Shown: positions 1 through 11,455, counted from the stretch's first letter. The stretch is DNA of 64,000 nt from Anaspis maculata (GCA_949128115.1 OX421966.1:64539416-64603415), one strand, 5' to 3'. Notes: generated from the letters alone by a model not told the origin. Program-made: numbers and translations.

Positions 1-1703
1 ATACATGTGCGGAGCTCTGGACATTTCCAGAAGTACACGCGATAACTTGGCATTGGGAACCTTCAACGCTCGATCAAGACACATCTGCCTATTTTAGCGG
101 AGGCGCCGGTTCTAGAGCACGGCAGAATTATACGGGTATAATGTGCAAGTTTTTTTCGGGAGTCGTATGGAAACCGTGAGTCGGGTGACTGTGAAAACTA
201 CTGGAGAATGCATGGAACATTCGAGATAATTAGTCGGGACCTATACAGGGTGGTTCATGTTTTAATCGACAAACTTTGCAGGCTGATAGAGGATGGAAAT
301 AGAAGTCGACTCACACCAAAAAGTACATATCTAAAATGCATAATCAAAAAATTTACAGGCCTTCAAAGTTGCAGAGAAAAAATGTTTTTTTCTTGATAAC
401 TTTTGAACAGCTTAACCGATTTCGCTCAAATTTTGCACATATCGTTAACAAACACGTCCCCAGTGATCTCTTGAAAAAAATTATGTCAGAATGATGCAGT
501 GCCGTAGATATGGGGGGTACTAACCCTCTTACCCCCCTACTTTCTACGCCACTGGATATTTTGGAAAACCGTTGAAAGTATTGAATCTCGCGTTCAATTC
601 TGAAGATAAAGTTGGCGTGTCATTGCTACATTTGGAGCAACGGTTTCGGAGATATTTGTGTTTGAAGGTTCAGAAACACAGAATTACGCAAATGTTTCAA
701 AATTGGAGCAAGCTTTGCTCCATTCACTTTCAACTTTTTTTTCAATCTAAAGTTCGTTTATTGAAACATAATTTAGCTCATAAGAAATTGAAAATTGCTT
801 GTGAAAGTTCATAATTTCAGTAACATGACCAATAAGAAACAAAGGGCCCTTTGGTTCTTGTTCTTACTAAACTTCCCAACTATCAGTAAGTGAATATGTA
901 ACCTATAACCTGTAACATTCAATTGTTAGTGAAATTATGAATTTCTGCAAACAATTTTCAATTTCATATGAGCTAAATTATGGATCAATAAACTTTAAAT
1001 TGAAAGAAAAGTTGGAAGTAAATGGATCAAAGCTTGCTCGAATTTTGAAACATTCACGTAATTCGGTGTTTTTGAACCTTCAAACACAAATATCTCCAAA
1101 ACGGCTGCTCCAAATGTAGCAATGACACCCCAATTTTCTCTTCAGAATTAAACGCGGAATTCAATACTTTTAACGGTTTTCCAAAATATCCAGTGGCGTA
1201 GAAAGTAGGGGGATAAGAGGGTTAGTACCCCCCATATCTACAACACTGCGTCACTCTGACAGAATTTTTTACAAGAAATCACTGGGGACGTGTTTGTTAA
1301 CCATATGTGCAAAATTTTAGCGAAATCGGTCAAGCTGTTCAAAAGTTAACAAGAAAAAACATTTTTTCTCTGCAACTTTGAAGGCCTGTAACTTTTTAAT
1401 TATGCATTTTAGATATGTACTTTTTGGGGTGAGTCTACTTCTATTTTCATCCTCTATCAGCCTGCAAAGTTTGTCGACTAAAACCTGGACCAGCCTGTAT
1501 AAGCACTATAAATCGCCCACAGCACCAGTCATGAATTGGAATGCGGAGTGGTAGCGAGCGGATTAAAAGCGAGTAGTAATCACAGCGATATTCCTAAGTA
1601 ATAATTGTTGGCGTTTATTCATTTTACTACGCAGTAATAGCTAATGTGTGTTTTAAAACGATCGTCCCAATTATATTCGAACCCGTACGCGAAATACGTA
1701 ACA
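1..1703 (+). mobile_element. LTR fragment (family A), split by a palindrome
   Basis: The stretches 1-245 and 1498-1703 together resemble the complete solo LTR at 12480-13003, read in the opposite orientation. Shared landmarks are a block around TTAGCGGAGGCGCCG, a GAATTGGAATGCGGAGTGG block, TTGTTGGCGTTTATT, and the end ACGCGAAATACGTAACA. The left end lies outside the window. A palindromic element (246-1497) sits inside it at a TATA. No internal retrotransposon sequence is visible next to it, so it is probably a solo LTR or the end of a truncated element. LTR identity is inferred from the match to the copy that has clean ends and a target duplication. Confidence 0.65.
246..1497. mobile_element. 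1.25-kb palindromic (foldback) element at TATA
   Basis: Two arms of about 600 bp are inverted copies of each other. The left arm begins CAGGGTGGTTCATGTTTTA; the right arm ends in its imperfect complement followed by TATA. The same TATA lies just outside the left end (242-245 and 1498-1501), consistent with a 4-bp target duplication. Arms match through AGGCTGATAGAGGATG and the block with GGGGGGTACTAACCCTC. The spacer near 870 is short. There is no plausible transposase, so it is non-autonomous. Superfamily not assigned. Confidence 0.7.
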
Positions 1704-2223
1704 ATGTGTTTCAGAGGTTCAACGCAAAATGTCCGAAGTATTGAAGTTCTCAATTCTGCCTGATACATTCTCATTTCGGATATCGCAATTAACAAAAATT
1801 CCAAATTAAATCAAACAAATGGAATATACAAATTTTGATATGGGCTTTCCAAAATGTTGTTTTCCTTCTCACGGTTTCATGGCTATCAGTGATTTGACAG
1901 AAAAACTGAAGAAAACGGGTAAGTATCTGAAATTGGATTGTCTAGTTAGTTGAATAGCTATTTTTGTTTTTTTGTTGCTAAAAATGTCCCAGAAAAAAGC
2001 TCCACATTTTTTCTGCAAAAACTATAAAAAATAGCTATTGAACTGACTGATTCAATTTTGAAATTACCTTTTTTCCTTCTTGTATTTTGGGCATTGATAG
2101 CGCCGGAACCGCAGAAGAACACTTCTATCATTCATAACTTTACAATTACTGTTGTTGAAAGGAAATTATGTAGGATTTTTGTTTTCATACATCTCACCGC
2201 TAGGGTTAGGCCTTCGATAAGGT
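1704..2223. other. no gene seen
   Basis: AT-rich sequence without convincing coding potential. A small imperfect inverted repeat (GAAATTGGATTG... at 1930 and TGATTCAATTTTGAAATT near 2050) flanks a short spacer and may be another small foldback fragment. Confidence 0.4.
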
Positions 2224-2227
2224 TATA

Positions 2228-3750
2228 CAGGATCCTGCAACAGTGTGTCGGGCTTTCCTAGCGCTCTTCCCTTACGAGATAGAGACAAAAGTGTGGAACA
2301 TGAAATTATTGATTTGAAAAGTTCTAACCAGTGAAATTATTTTCAACTATACAGGGTGTTCCATTCTTGCGCTATAATAAAAACAAAGATTTTTTTAAAT
2401 GAAATGCCCCACTTTTGATTTTATTTTCTTGTCAAGCTTTTCAAGCTCTATTACAAGCGTATTTTTGTTTTCCCAATTTGTGGCAGTGCCACGAACTAAA
2501 AATTAAAAATTGAATTTTTTTGTAATTTCAAGGTTCGTTTTGAAAAATCGTAGGAGCCTCGTTTTTTGCAATCAAGAAATGAAACTTGGCACAACAATAG
2601 TCGATTAATAGAGAGTGAATAATTTCATGACGAAAAACTTCAGAATTAGTGATACAGGGTGTTCAGAATTTTTTCTTCAAAATTCCATTAGTCATTTTTT
2701 TCAAATGGAATGCTTTCTATTTTATTCAACCATTGGACAGCTTTTTTCTCCTCTTTCATTTTTACCAACGGTACCCTACCCCTAAATTTGATACGTTCCG
2801 ATAATTTTGGTAAAAAGTGCTATTTAAGAAAAAATTTTACGCCGAGCAGGCCATAGTGATCATCAACAAATGTCTGATTGACACATTTTGCTTGATTTGA
2901 TGCTGAGAACAAGTTTTTTTCATTGAATAGCTGCGCTAAATTCCAATCTGAAGAAAATGCCCTAAAAAAGAATTTCGTTGCCCGATGGAAAAAAGAAAAT
3001 TTGAATTGAGCTTGGTAAAGTAGTTTTCTCGTCTCCAAAAACCTCCAAACTGTCAAGTTGAGAGGTGCGTTCATTTTCACACATGATTTTCTGTATCAGG
3101 ACCTACTAAGAACATAAAAAATCCAAATAAACGACAATTTTTATCAAAATTATCGATTATCTCTGAAATCATGGAGTTTAGGGGTAGGGTATCCCTTGTA
3201 AAAATGAAAGAGGAAGAGAAAAGCTATCGAATGGTGAAATATAATATGGGGCATTCCGTTTGAAAAAAATGACTTATAGCATTTTGAAATTTGCGAAGCT
3301 CAAAAAAATTTTTTGCACCCCCTGTATAATCAAACCTCAAGTTTTTTGTCATGAAGTTATTCAACTTCTATTCGACTACCGTTATGTCAAATTTTATTCC
3401 TTAATCCCAAAAAACGAGGCCTTTACGATTTTTCAAAGTAAACCTTGAAATTACAAAAAAATTCAATTTTTAATTTTCAGTTGGTAGCACTGCCACAAAT
3501 TGAAAAAACAAAAATAAACTTGTAATAGAGCTTGGAAAGCTAAACAAGAAAATGGAATCAAAAGTGGAGCATTCCATTCAAAAAAATCTTTGTTTTTGTT
3601 ATATAGCGTAAAAATTGAACACCCTGTATAGTTGAAAATAATTTTACAAGGTAGAACTTTTCAAACTCATAATTTTATGTATTACACCTTTTCCTCTATT
3701 TTGCAAGGTGAGGGAACTAGAAAAGCCCGACGCACTGTTGCAGGACCCTG
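2228..3750. mobile_element. three concentric palindromic elements
   Basis: The outer pair begins CAGGATCCTGCAACAG at 2228 and ends with the complement of CAGGGTCCTGCAACAG at 3750, flanked by TATA (2224-2227 and 3751-3754). Inside lies a second pair starting CAGGGTGTTCC at 2352 and ending at 3626, again flanked by TATA on both sides. A third pair starts CAGGGTGTTCAG at 2655 and ends at 3324, with ATA or TATA outside. The arms match continuously across all three levels, so the whole 1.5 kb can fold on itself. A conserved arm block contains GGTACCCTACCCCTAAA. No transposase is visible. Confidence 0.75.
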
Positions 3751-3754
3751 TATA

Positions 3755-4263
3755 AGCATGTCAAACCCATATCGGTTGAGAGTACATGACTGAGGCCAGT
3801 CCTACCTGTAGGTGCGAGTTATTGTTCATTTTGCTTGTGAATCAGAGATAGGGTGGTACTGAAAACCGGTTTTTCGGAATTGTGATTAAATCGTCGTTTA
3901 AATTCGTATTGTTTCGTGTTCCGAATGAGCTGTGCGTTATGATAACGCACGGCTCATAACGCACAGGTTGGGTAGGTTGACGTAATTGACAACTTTCGGG
4001 CCTATTATAGCGTGTGAAAGTGTTCACTTTCGTAGGTGATCGTAGAAAAACGTACTTATCTAGGTAAGCAGGTAGGTACTGAATACGAGTAATTACATAA
4101 GCACCTACTAAATGAGCAAGATTGACCATTAGCTGATTGCTAAACTTATTAATAATAAGAAATCATTCGGTTTAAGCTTGGCTGACGTATTTCAACCAAC
4201 CGATTAATGAAACATACAATGTGTCTACTGTCTGTAGTACTACAAGTAATAAACGGTGTTTAT
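3755..4263. other. intergenic, downstream of the protease homologue
   Basis: No gene seen. It contains a short hairpin around GCGTTATGATAACGC (3933-3950). It should hold the 3' untranslated region of the minus-strand gene, but I could not fix a polyadenylation site. Confidence 0.4.
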
Positions 4264-6100
4264 TCAGTTGCTGAAGACATCACCAGCTACACTTTTGATC
4301 CAGTCAAAGTACTTCGCGATCCTTGCGTAAACCATCGGCTGTTTCTCGTAAGCGACTCCGCAAGTTTTGTTTGTGGCGAACGACGCGTGGCCCACTATGA
4401 AACCATCAACTACAAGAGCTGTTCCTTCGTCGCCCTGGAAAAAATTCGGTAAAAAAAAACTTCAAAATGTGTAATTTTTCCATATTATACAAAACATATT
4501 CCTCCGAAATCATCGGTGCTACCAAGGCACACGTGATGGTCCGGTTCGTACAGGGCGCCGCATACAGAGTCGTTGAATACTTTGACGTTGTATTTTTGTA
4601 GAGTTCTTGTCTCATCGTAGTTGGCCTACAACTTAGCTCAGTTATTTTTATTACATTCTTCCTGATCGTTTTTTTTTTTTTCTGTTGAAGCTCCATAACT
4701 TTTTACCAGTAAACAGGCAACCAGTCAAACAATAGGTGCTTCCTTTTTACAACCTGAACTAAGTATTCTGACCTAAGTTGTTAGTGGTATCTCACTTTCA
4801 CGCATGTGATTTCTCGCTTTTTCTCTCTCTAACTTAGATCAGATCAGTGAGTTATGTGGTAAAAGGAAAGCACCTAATTTCACAGCGTTAGCAGATTTTT
4901 CAGAGAAAAATAAGCTCAACCGGGAAGATATTTCCATTTTTCCTTTTTAGCATCACTTCTGTGAAGTTTTTGGATTTGGTTTCGTCCCAAGTATATTTGA
5001 TACTCTTGTTATATCAGATGCAAAAAAAAACACAGAATTACGATAAAGTACAATGTCTACCTTTTTGACCTGCGGAAAATTGAATTTGTATCTTAGTTCA
5101 CAGAAAATTGCAAAAAGGGTGAAATTGTACAACTGGTTGCCTGCTCACTAGTGCGATATCTCGTAAAGTGATGATTACACTTACATTGATTCTACCCCAA
5201 CCAAGAATTACACCGTCTTGTTCAACTGTAGAATTGAAAACTCTAGAGAGGTTACCGGGCTTCCAACTGTCATCTTCGGGCAAAGGGGCTGCCAACTGAA
5301 ATTTCCACGTTACAAAAATTCCTCAAATGTAGCTTTCTTCCAAATCTCACTTCCAAAATTGCTGTGTCGTACAGGCTGTCGTAGTAGCCCTCATGGGCGC
5401 TGTTTATCGTGAAATTGTTGCAGAAAATATTTTTCACGTTTATCTGATTGGTGCTGTCATTAGTGACGTGGACCAAACCATATTGTATGTTGAAATTAGT
5501 CGCGAATCTGGAACCAAATACTGGATAGGTACAAAAATAACAAACGTCAAAACTTAACCATCATCAAATTAAAATTGAGAATCAGACAATAGTTGGAAAT
5601 GTGAGACAAATGGAGAATATCAAAATAGAAACAAGACTTACGCTCCAGTGTCGCAGTAAACGCAGTATGCAGAAGTCAAAACGAAATTTCGGTTCAAAAT
5701 GGTCGAACCGCAAACAGGACCATTGTCGTCGTTATACCTCACAAGTGCCTGTAAATTGTTGTTATTATTGACTTACGTACAAAGATTGCAAAAATGTGTC
5801 GATTTTTTACGGCAAAAGGAAATTCTCCTGGCTCCGCATCGATTCCGTTCACTATTTTCAAGTGGAATGCTGGAATTTCAAAATGATTTTTTAGTTGTAG
5901 GTATCTCATGAATTTTAAGTTGATCTTCGAATTATTTTATTCCAATTTTCAGTTGAAATTTATATCAAGCTACAAAAAGCTTGATATGGAAAGAATAGGA
6001 AGTAGTTGATAAGAAAATAATTACCTTGAATATCTGTAGCTGACAAAATTATAATTGTGCAAATGAGAAGTATTTTTACCATATACATTTTTACAGACAT
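4264..6100 (-). CDS. secreted trypsin-like serine protease homologue, predicted inactive
   Basis: Seven exons on the minus strand can be joined in frame: 6100-6025, 5869-5811, 5748-5642, 5507-5351, 5295-5185, 4625-4491, 4434-4264, giving 271 residues. Residues 1-22 are a signal peptide (hydrophobic run ILLICTIIILSA). The mature chain starts at IVNG (31-34), the usual activation site. The chymotrypsin landmarks follow in order: CGSTI (58-62), TSAYC (70-74), YDTAIL (127-132), GWG (165-167), Cys214, GDEGTALV (216-223). The triad is His57 to Tyr73, Asp102 kept as Asp128, Ser195 to Glu218, and the oxyanion GDSGGP is lost. Known active trypsins need His and Ser, so this should not cleave; non-catalytic homologues act as cofactors or binding proteins in insect immunity and reproduction, but the role here is unknown. 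Two splice choices are uncertain: exon 2 end (GCC before gtaaaa, chosen because it gives the family spacing from IVNG to the first Cys) and a 55-bp intron 5296-5350. Confidence 0.85.
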
Positions 6101-6355
6101 TTTCCGTAGATTTCCACCTCAATAGCTGCTACTATCACCAACTTTCATCGGTTACAGTCACAATTATAATTGTTATCGAGAAAGAGGTACACTATTTTGA
6201 AGAATCAAATAGAATTATCTCTTAAAAATTATGATAAGTACCTAATTCAAAACGTCTTTGTTATTTAAAAAAAAAGACAATTCAGTTATCTACGAGCAGA
6301 TGATATTTCAAAGTTGAAGTGAATTTCAACTTATAAAATTATTGTAATTGTTATA

Positions 6356-6537
6356 CCGTATGTTCGTTAGAATTATGTATTAGGGCAGGCTATGGAAGTA
6401 AAAACGTATGTCGTGAATTCATCAATAATCACTCAAATTTGATGTCAACATGATGAACCGTCGTCATGGAATACATTTGGGACATACGTTTCGAAGTTCA
6501 CAGCCTGCCCTAATTCATGATTTTAACGAACATACGG
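6356..6537. mobile_element. 182-bp inverted-repeat element (MITE), TA target
   Basis: Both ends carry CCGTATGTTCGTTA followed by an imperfect TTAGGGCAGGCT block, inverted. TA lies immediately outside each end (6354-6355, 6538-6539), the target pattern of Tc1/mariner-type elements. It is too short to code for anything. It lies about 250 bp upstream of the protease homologue start, so it could affect that promoter. Confidence 0.75.
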
Positions 6538-6639
6538 TAATTATGGTTTTTCTTACAAATACCTACTTGTCTGTATTATCAGTTCTAGTTAGGAAAATGT
6601 CACTTTTTGAGATCTTGCTACATGGATCATGAACGGAAA

Positions 6640-8045
6640 TAGAACGGAATTCAGACACACCCAATTTTGTGAAGAGAAATCTGAAAATCGTACAGAAATA
6701 GAAAAAAAAAAATTGACCAGAATATTAGCGAGACAAGAGAAGAAAGAATACCGATTGGAGATTTCAATGCAAGAGTTGGAGATTAAGAAAAAATACCAGA
6801 AGCAAGAAAAAGAAACAAGAAGACCGGTGAAGAACAAAGAAGATAATAGTAATGAGAAAATATTCTAAGATCATATTGAAGACAAAGGCTTCATCACAGG
6901 CAAAACGGCAACAATAGACTATGCTGTGGTTAATGAAGAAGCTTTTGATGAAATATGTAGTAGGATTCAAGATTAGAGACAGGATTGAATCAGACCATTC
7001 ACCACTGGAAATGAAAAAAGAAACAGAAAGGAATATTGAAAGAGGGAAAAAGGAAAAACAAGACTTTTCATACAGAGGCGAAGCTGGGAGAAAAAGATAC
7101 ATGGAGGTATAGGCAAAAGATGAAGTTTGAAGCAAAAACAGTTGATAAAAAGATGGGAGAACTGTTACAAAATACATAGATCTAAACGCACAGAAGAAAA
7201 CGAAGACAATAAAGATGAGAAGGAACAAATGGTGGAGTGCAGATTGCACGGGGAAGGAGAAGAAGGAAGGCAGAAGAAGGTTGAAAGATTGAGAAAATAA
7301 TAAAGAAAAAAGACAGAAATACATAAAAGCAAGAGAAAAATGAAGCAAAAATTGCAAAAAAGGAGAGAAGGAGTAAAGAAGAAAGAGGGAAATGACGGTA
7401 AGATAAATAAATAATGGAAGTGATGTCTAGAAGTACATAAATAAGAACAGCAAGAAAAAGGAGAAGGTGAGCGATAAAATACAGGGAAACAAATGGAGAG
7501 GACATTTTATGGAACTACTAGAAGAAGAAAACATAGCGCAAGATAGCGAAGAAACAGAAGAAGTGAATTGAATCAAGGATACTAGGACTAGAGAGGGAAA
7601 TCCAGGATACTTCATCTGGGAAGAAGTAGTAAACGAATGGAAATCCAGAATTGAAGCAGGCCAAAGAGCAAGGAAATACGAAGAAAGAGTGATCGACAGA
7701 AGAAGGCAAAATACTTTAACATTGTGTGGAGAGATTGAAAGGATAAGAATAAGAAATAGTGGACGTGCATTAACAGAGGAATTGAAGATAGAAGACAGAT
7801 GCTGAGATGCAGGAAAGAATGGAGATAAATGATTCAAGGTATCACAGGAATTATGAAATGCTGGTTACCAAATAGATACAAAAATTCTTGGAAGGGGGAA
7901 ATGCAAAAGATTAAAGATGGCAGCTAGATTCAGATGTGGAAACGGAGAGAAAGGAAATAAGTTTTGGATGGAAGAGAACGAGAGAAAATGCAAACTGTGT
8001 GGAGAAAAGGAGGAGACGTTGGAGCATATGATGAGAATTTTGTAG
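6640..8045 (+). pseudogene. LINE (R1/CR1-like) ORF2 relic without reverse transcriptase
   Basis: Purine-rich sequence with the hallmarks of a non-LTR retrotransposon ORF2 in several frames. An endonuclease core reads IGDFNARVG near 6755-6782, TIDYAVVNEEAF near 6913-6950 and ESDHSPLE near 6985-7010. A C-terminal Cys/His region reads AARFRCGNGEKGN then CKLCGEKEETLEHM near 7920-8035, the usual zinc-knuckle ending of insect LINEs. The reverse transcriptase expected between them is absent or unrecognisable; only lysine-rich linker sequence remains. Frameshifts and stops show it is dead. Function in life would have been target-primed reverse transcription. Confidence 0.7.
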
Positions 8046-8161
8046 TGTTTCCGAGCTTTTAGTTGAAGAGCTTTATTTGCTTGCCGACAAACTTATTGCA
8101 ATGTAACGTTTGCACAAAATCAAACGATATGGTACTTGTATTGGTAGCGACCTCACACACT

Positions 8162-9073
8162 AGTCTTTTTTGAGCGAGTAACCGTTCATGACCGGTTACA
8201 CTTGGTTATAGAATTTGACGTTTGAGCGAGGATTGGTATAAGCGGTAAACGAAGTGCCGCCATTTTGATTTCATCGCCGGTTATACATTTCATAACCTGG
8301 TCATGAGGCTGGTTATTGTTATGGTGGGGGAACAAATTGTGGCGGCAACAGATTTGAATTTGGAACAAGCAGCGGTCCAGAATTTCCAAACGTGAAACGT
8401 ACTCAACCTAACCTCAAAAACTTGACAACTTGACTTGGCGACGAGAAGAATCGCAGACGATGGACTCATCTGCGATGGACCCACAAGAACATCGGATAAT
8501 CCAGATGTCTGATGGCCGCCTGATGGTGGTTTAATCCCGAAAGTACTTATCATATCTCCTATTCATATAGTAGAAATATAAATAAATAGTTGATTTTCAG
8601 TTCAATAATTCAATATAACTATGTATTGTTCCTTCGGTATTACACCATGAACAAGAAAACAAACAGGATTTCATAGAAATTGTATGTGTGATGTGATCGC
8701 GATACACGTCGTGTGATCCACAAAATTCGTAATCAGCAGGGCCTTGATTGGGGCCCACCCGGGTGACTTCGGAAACGAGATGTTCATCGATTCAAGTGAC
8801 TGGATTGGCTGAATGACTGCATTTTTCACCTTCAAAGCTATCCTAGGTTGCGAATGGTTCAAGTACACGGTATATGTAGCAGAGACAAGTACAAGTACGT
8901 AACTATTTGAAGCTATCAATCCCTCTTTTCCCGCCAAATGCTGATAACCAAAGTTATAACTGCAACGTTTTAGCGAGAAATGTCAGATGTCAAAAAAATG
9001 ACAGTATCTGTCAATCTAATGTCAACCGTCAATAACCAACCGGTTACAAAAAGTTACTCGCTCGAAAAAGACT
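8162..9073. mobile_element. 912-bp inverted-repeat element, 3-bp target ACT
   Basis: Inverted ends match as AGTCTTTTT-GAGCGAGTAAC, then ACCGGTTA further in. ACT flanks both sides (8159-8161 and 9074-9076), suggesting a 3-bp target duplication; a TA reading shifted by one base is also possible. The interior has no recognisable transposase. It interrupts the LINE relic, whose C-terminal piece resumes after it. A PIF/Harbinger-like origin is possible but unproven. Confidence 0.65.
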
Positions 9074-9159
9074 ACTGACTGCTGCTCGACTGCTACGCTG
9101 GAATGTTCTCCAGTGGTGTAATCACTCCAGGGCCGGGCTGGCCCCAAGTTAGCTGGTGG

Positions 9160-9290
9160 ACCGGGACACCACAAATATATACGGAGATGACAGAAATAAA
9201 AGAGAAGGCGGCAAAAATCTTGAGTAAAGATGGGAGAGGAATGGAATGGATGAAGATTATTATTGAAAGAAGACAGTTCAAGTTTATATA
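9160..9290 (+). pseudogene. LINE ORF2 C-terminal tail
   Basis: The reading KAAKILSKDGRGMEWM followed by a basic tail and a stop resembles the end of LINE ORF2 proteins in insects. It lies in the same orientation as the relic at 6640-8045 and is probably its continuation across the 912-bp insertion. Confidence 0.5.
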
Positions 9291-9299
9291 AAATTTATT

Positions 9300-10047
9300 T
9301 AGGTTTTGAGATGTAAATAGCCAGAACCGAAGACCCTTAGGGTGCCAACGCTATTGTTAGCTTCCAGCTTCTTTTTGAATTATTTAATCGCGAACTCGCC
9401 CTATATCTTGTCTTTAGATATCTACCTAAACATGCATTGGGTGATTACATGTGCTGGATTGGCCGAACATCATGATCCACGGCGACCATCAGTGACCCAA
9501 ACCCAAACCTCATGAATACCATAACGATTTTATTCGAATTTCGGCCTCACTAATGCGATGACTGTTTTTGTCCCTGTTGACATTTCAAGCCAATCCAGTT
9601 GAGCACACCAACCCATCGCCGTTGTGTGTAAATGCAGAGGTATAACGAACGAGTAAATATCACCCCGATAAATAATTCTTTGATGGATGGTTATTATTGG
9701 AATGGATGGGCTCTGCCACACCACATTCGAGAACTGGCTGTGGCGAAGTATAATTGGTGTTTGTATTAATGATGTAACAGCAATCTCTTATTTCTGAGGT
9801 TTAATTGGAAATCCGTTCCGAAAATCAATTTCGAACCGCGATAAATATACTCCGATAAAAGAAAACATTGTTCCAGAAGGGAGCTCCGCGTGTACACATG
9901 CTGCTGAGATCATTTTTGCTGGAGGCTTCTGATGATTTCGGTTGAAGGCACGTGCCTTTTTGTTTCGTTTTTGAATTACGCAAGTCGCAAAGCTTTCTTG
10001 TACCAGAAATAAATACGAAGCTCATGTTTGTTTTTGTTTTGTTTCAG
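9300..10047. other. no gene seen; intron or 5' region of the next exon
   Basis: No convincing ORF or repeat. The last 20 bases are pyrimidine-rich and end in TTTCAG, the acceptor of the exon at 10048. Confidence 0.4.
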
Positions 10048-10158
10048 TACAAATGAGGACGCGTAATGGAGCAAGGCTTTCTGTGGAGGACTCTGACACT
10101 GGTCATGGCAATTTTGATCGTCTTGGGACCGGAAGAAGGAAGCGGGCGCGTGAGAAAG
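10048..10158 (+). CDS. exon with start codon and signal peptide; protein unknown
   Basis: A strong acceptor (TTTTGTTTTGTTTCAG) precedes this 111-bp exon and a good donor (AAAG/GTAATT) follows it. The ATG at 10066 opens 31 codons, ending in phase 0. The peptide begins MEQGFLWR, has a hydrophobic core TLTLVMAILIVLG and continues EEGSGRVRK, a classical signal peptide. The acceptor implies a non-coding first exon upstream. An earlier ATG at 10053 opens another frame across the same exon, but its basic, hydrophilic peptide is less protein-like. This is probably the first coding exon of a secreted or membrane protein with a long next intron. The family cannot be told from this much sequence. Confidence 0.55.
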
Positions 10159-10895
10159 GTAATTTTCAATATTTCATGGTAATACTTGGCGTCTGGATCA
10201 AGCCGAACTAAATTATAGCAATAAAAAATAAGAAGCTTTTGGCTCTTCTTGTATAGGTAACATCTGTACGCTTATTGTATACGGGCCGAAGGAATTATTT
10301 CAAACGAGCAGTTTTATTAGCGGAATGTTGAACGCAGCTTTGCGAGCAACCCATTCAAAGCATTAATGAGCATCGATGAATTACAGACCAGTTTGTATTA
10401 CCGCATTACGGCTATGAAAACAATTCAGTTAGGGATGAAGTTTTACCGTTTTGTTTGCATAACAATGGCTGAATTGTGAATAATATTCTACTTAGATGAA
10501 TTCTTGTCCACTGGCCCAATATATTGCGAGGGCCTCCCGCTCTATTGTAGTGTAATCTAGATCCGCTTAATCTTGAGTGCGAACAGCATATGCATGACGC
10601 TAAGATTTTCTTTGGTTACGAGAAACGAGTGATGAACGGTGGAGTAAATTCTATAATGTTCGCTCACACAAAGTATCGCAAGAACCTCTTGTTCTTATTG
10701 TGGTGTAATTGTGTTTATCATATGTCAAAGTACAAAAAAAAAAAACAAATGCATCATGTTAAAATATTCGGTAGGTACTTAATGACGAGTAACGACCGAT
10801 GGGATGAATTCTGTGTTGTTCACTCGCTCAAACTGTTTTTTTTTAATGCAAATTCAACGGTCTTTATAGTTAGTGCCTCACAATAGAGAAACTGT
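10159..10895. other. no gene seen; probable intron
   Basis: No exon with acceptable splice sites was recognised. Two passages are related (ATGCATGACGCTAAGATTTTC near 10590 and a similar ATGCATCATGTTAAAATATTC near 10749, each followed by ATGA and a GAT or GGA run), suggesting a short local duplication of about 160 bp. Confidence 0.35.
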
Positions 10896-11455
10896 CACAC
10901 ACAAGAAGCTTTTTGTGGACTGTTGCCGTTGCAATGATTGAGTTTAAACATAATTCCGTTCATTGCCGGAGCCTGAAATTTTCCAGTGGAGGAAAGTGGG
11001 AAATTTCCAAGTGATCACTCTCCCGATGGCGACGTATCGTGAGTTGTGGTTTGTGGTGTCGAAGGAGGCTGGAAAAATCTCATTGAAGACTTAATCCGCC
11101 ACTCTTGGGAAAATTAATTGCAATTATTGACTGAGATTGAGAGGAATCACGAAGACGACGGAGCTTTCAAGAGGCATAATACCGTTCCTCACGCTCGCGT
11201 CGTCCGTAGCTTTTTCGCAATATTGGTCTTTGTGTACGACGAAAGCCAGACGCTGGTTCGAGAAAAATCACATAGAGTGCAATATCTCCTAGGCGAAAGT
11301 TTCTTTCGATAATGATGCTTCAAGAAGTTTGAAAGAAAATTGCAGAGCTTGCAAACTTTGAATGGGCCTGAATAAAATTATGCAACAATCGAGAAAGGAG
11401 TGTTGGCAATCTGAGCGAAATTATGCGACATTTGAAAAGGAGTTGTTCGTTATCC
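10896..11455 (+). repeat. dispersed duplication, copy 1
   Basis: Matches 19257-19795 in the same orientation over about 540 bp. Shared blocks include TTGAGTTTAAACATAAT, GAAATTTTCCAGTG, TGGCGACGT-TCGTGAGTTGTGG, AATCACGGAGATGACGGAGC-like sequence and CCTGAATAAAATTATGCAAC. By eye roughly four bases in five agree. No terminal repeats, LTR ends or coding motif identify it. It could be part of an unrecognised transposon or an old segmental duplication. Confidence 0.7.

Noticed and set aside
3842..4129. 95-codon minus-strand ORF downstream of the protease homologue
   Set aside because: No motif or splice connection; composition fits non-coding sequence with a small hairpin.
6764..7837. Long minus-strand ORFs of 107-197 codons rich in Phe, Leu and Ser
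   Set aside because: They are the complement of the purine-rich LINE relic, whose endonuclease and zinc-knuckle motifs lie on the plus strand; the composition explains the lack of stops.
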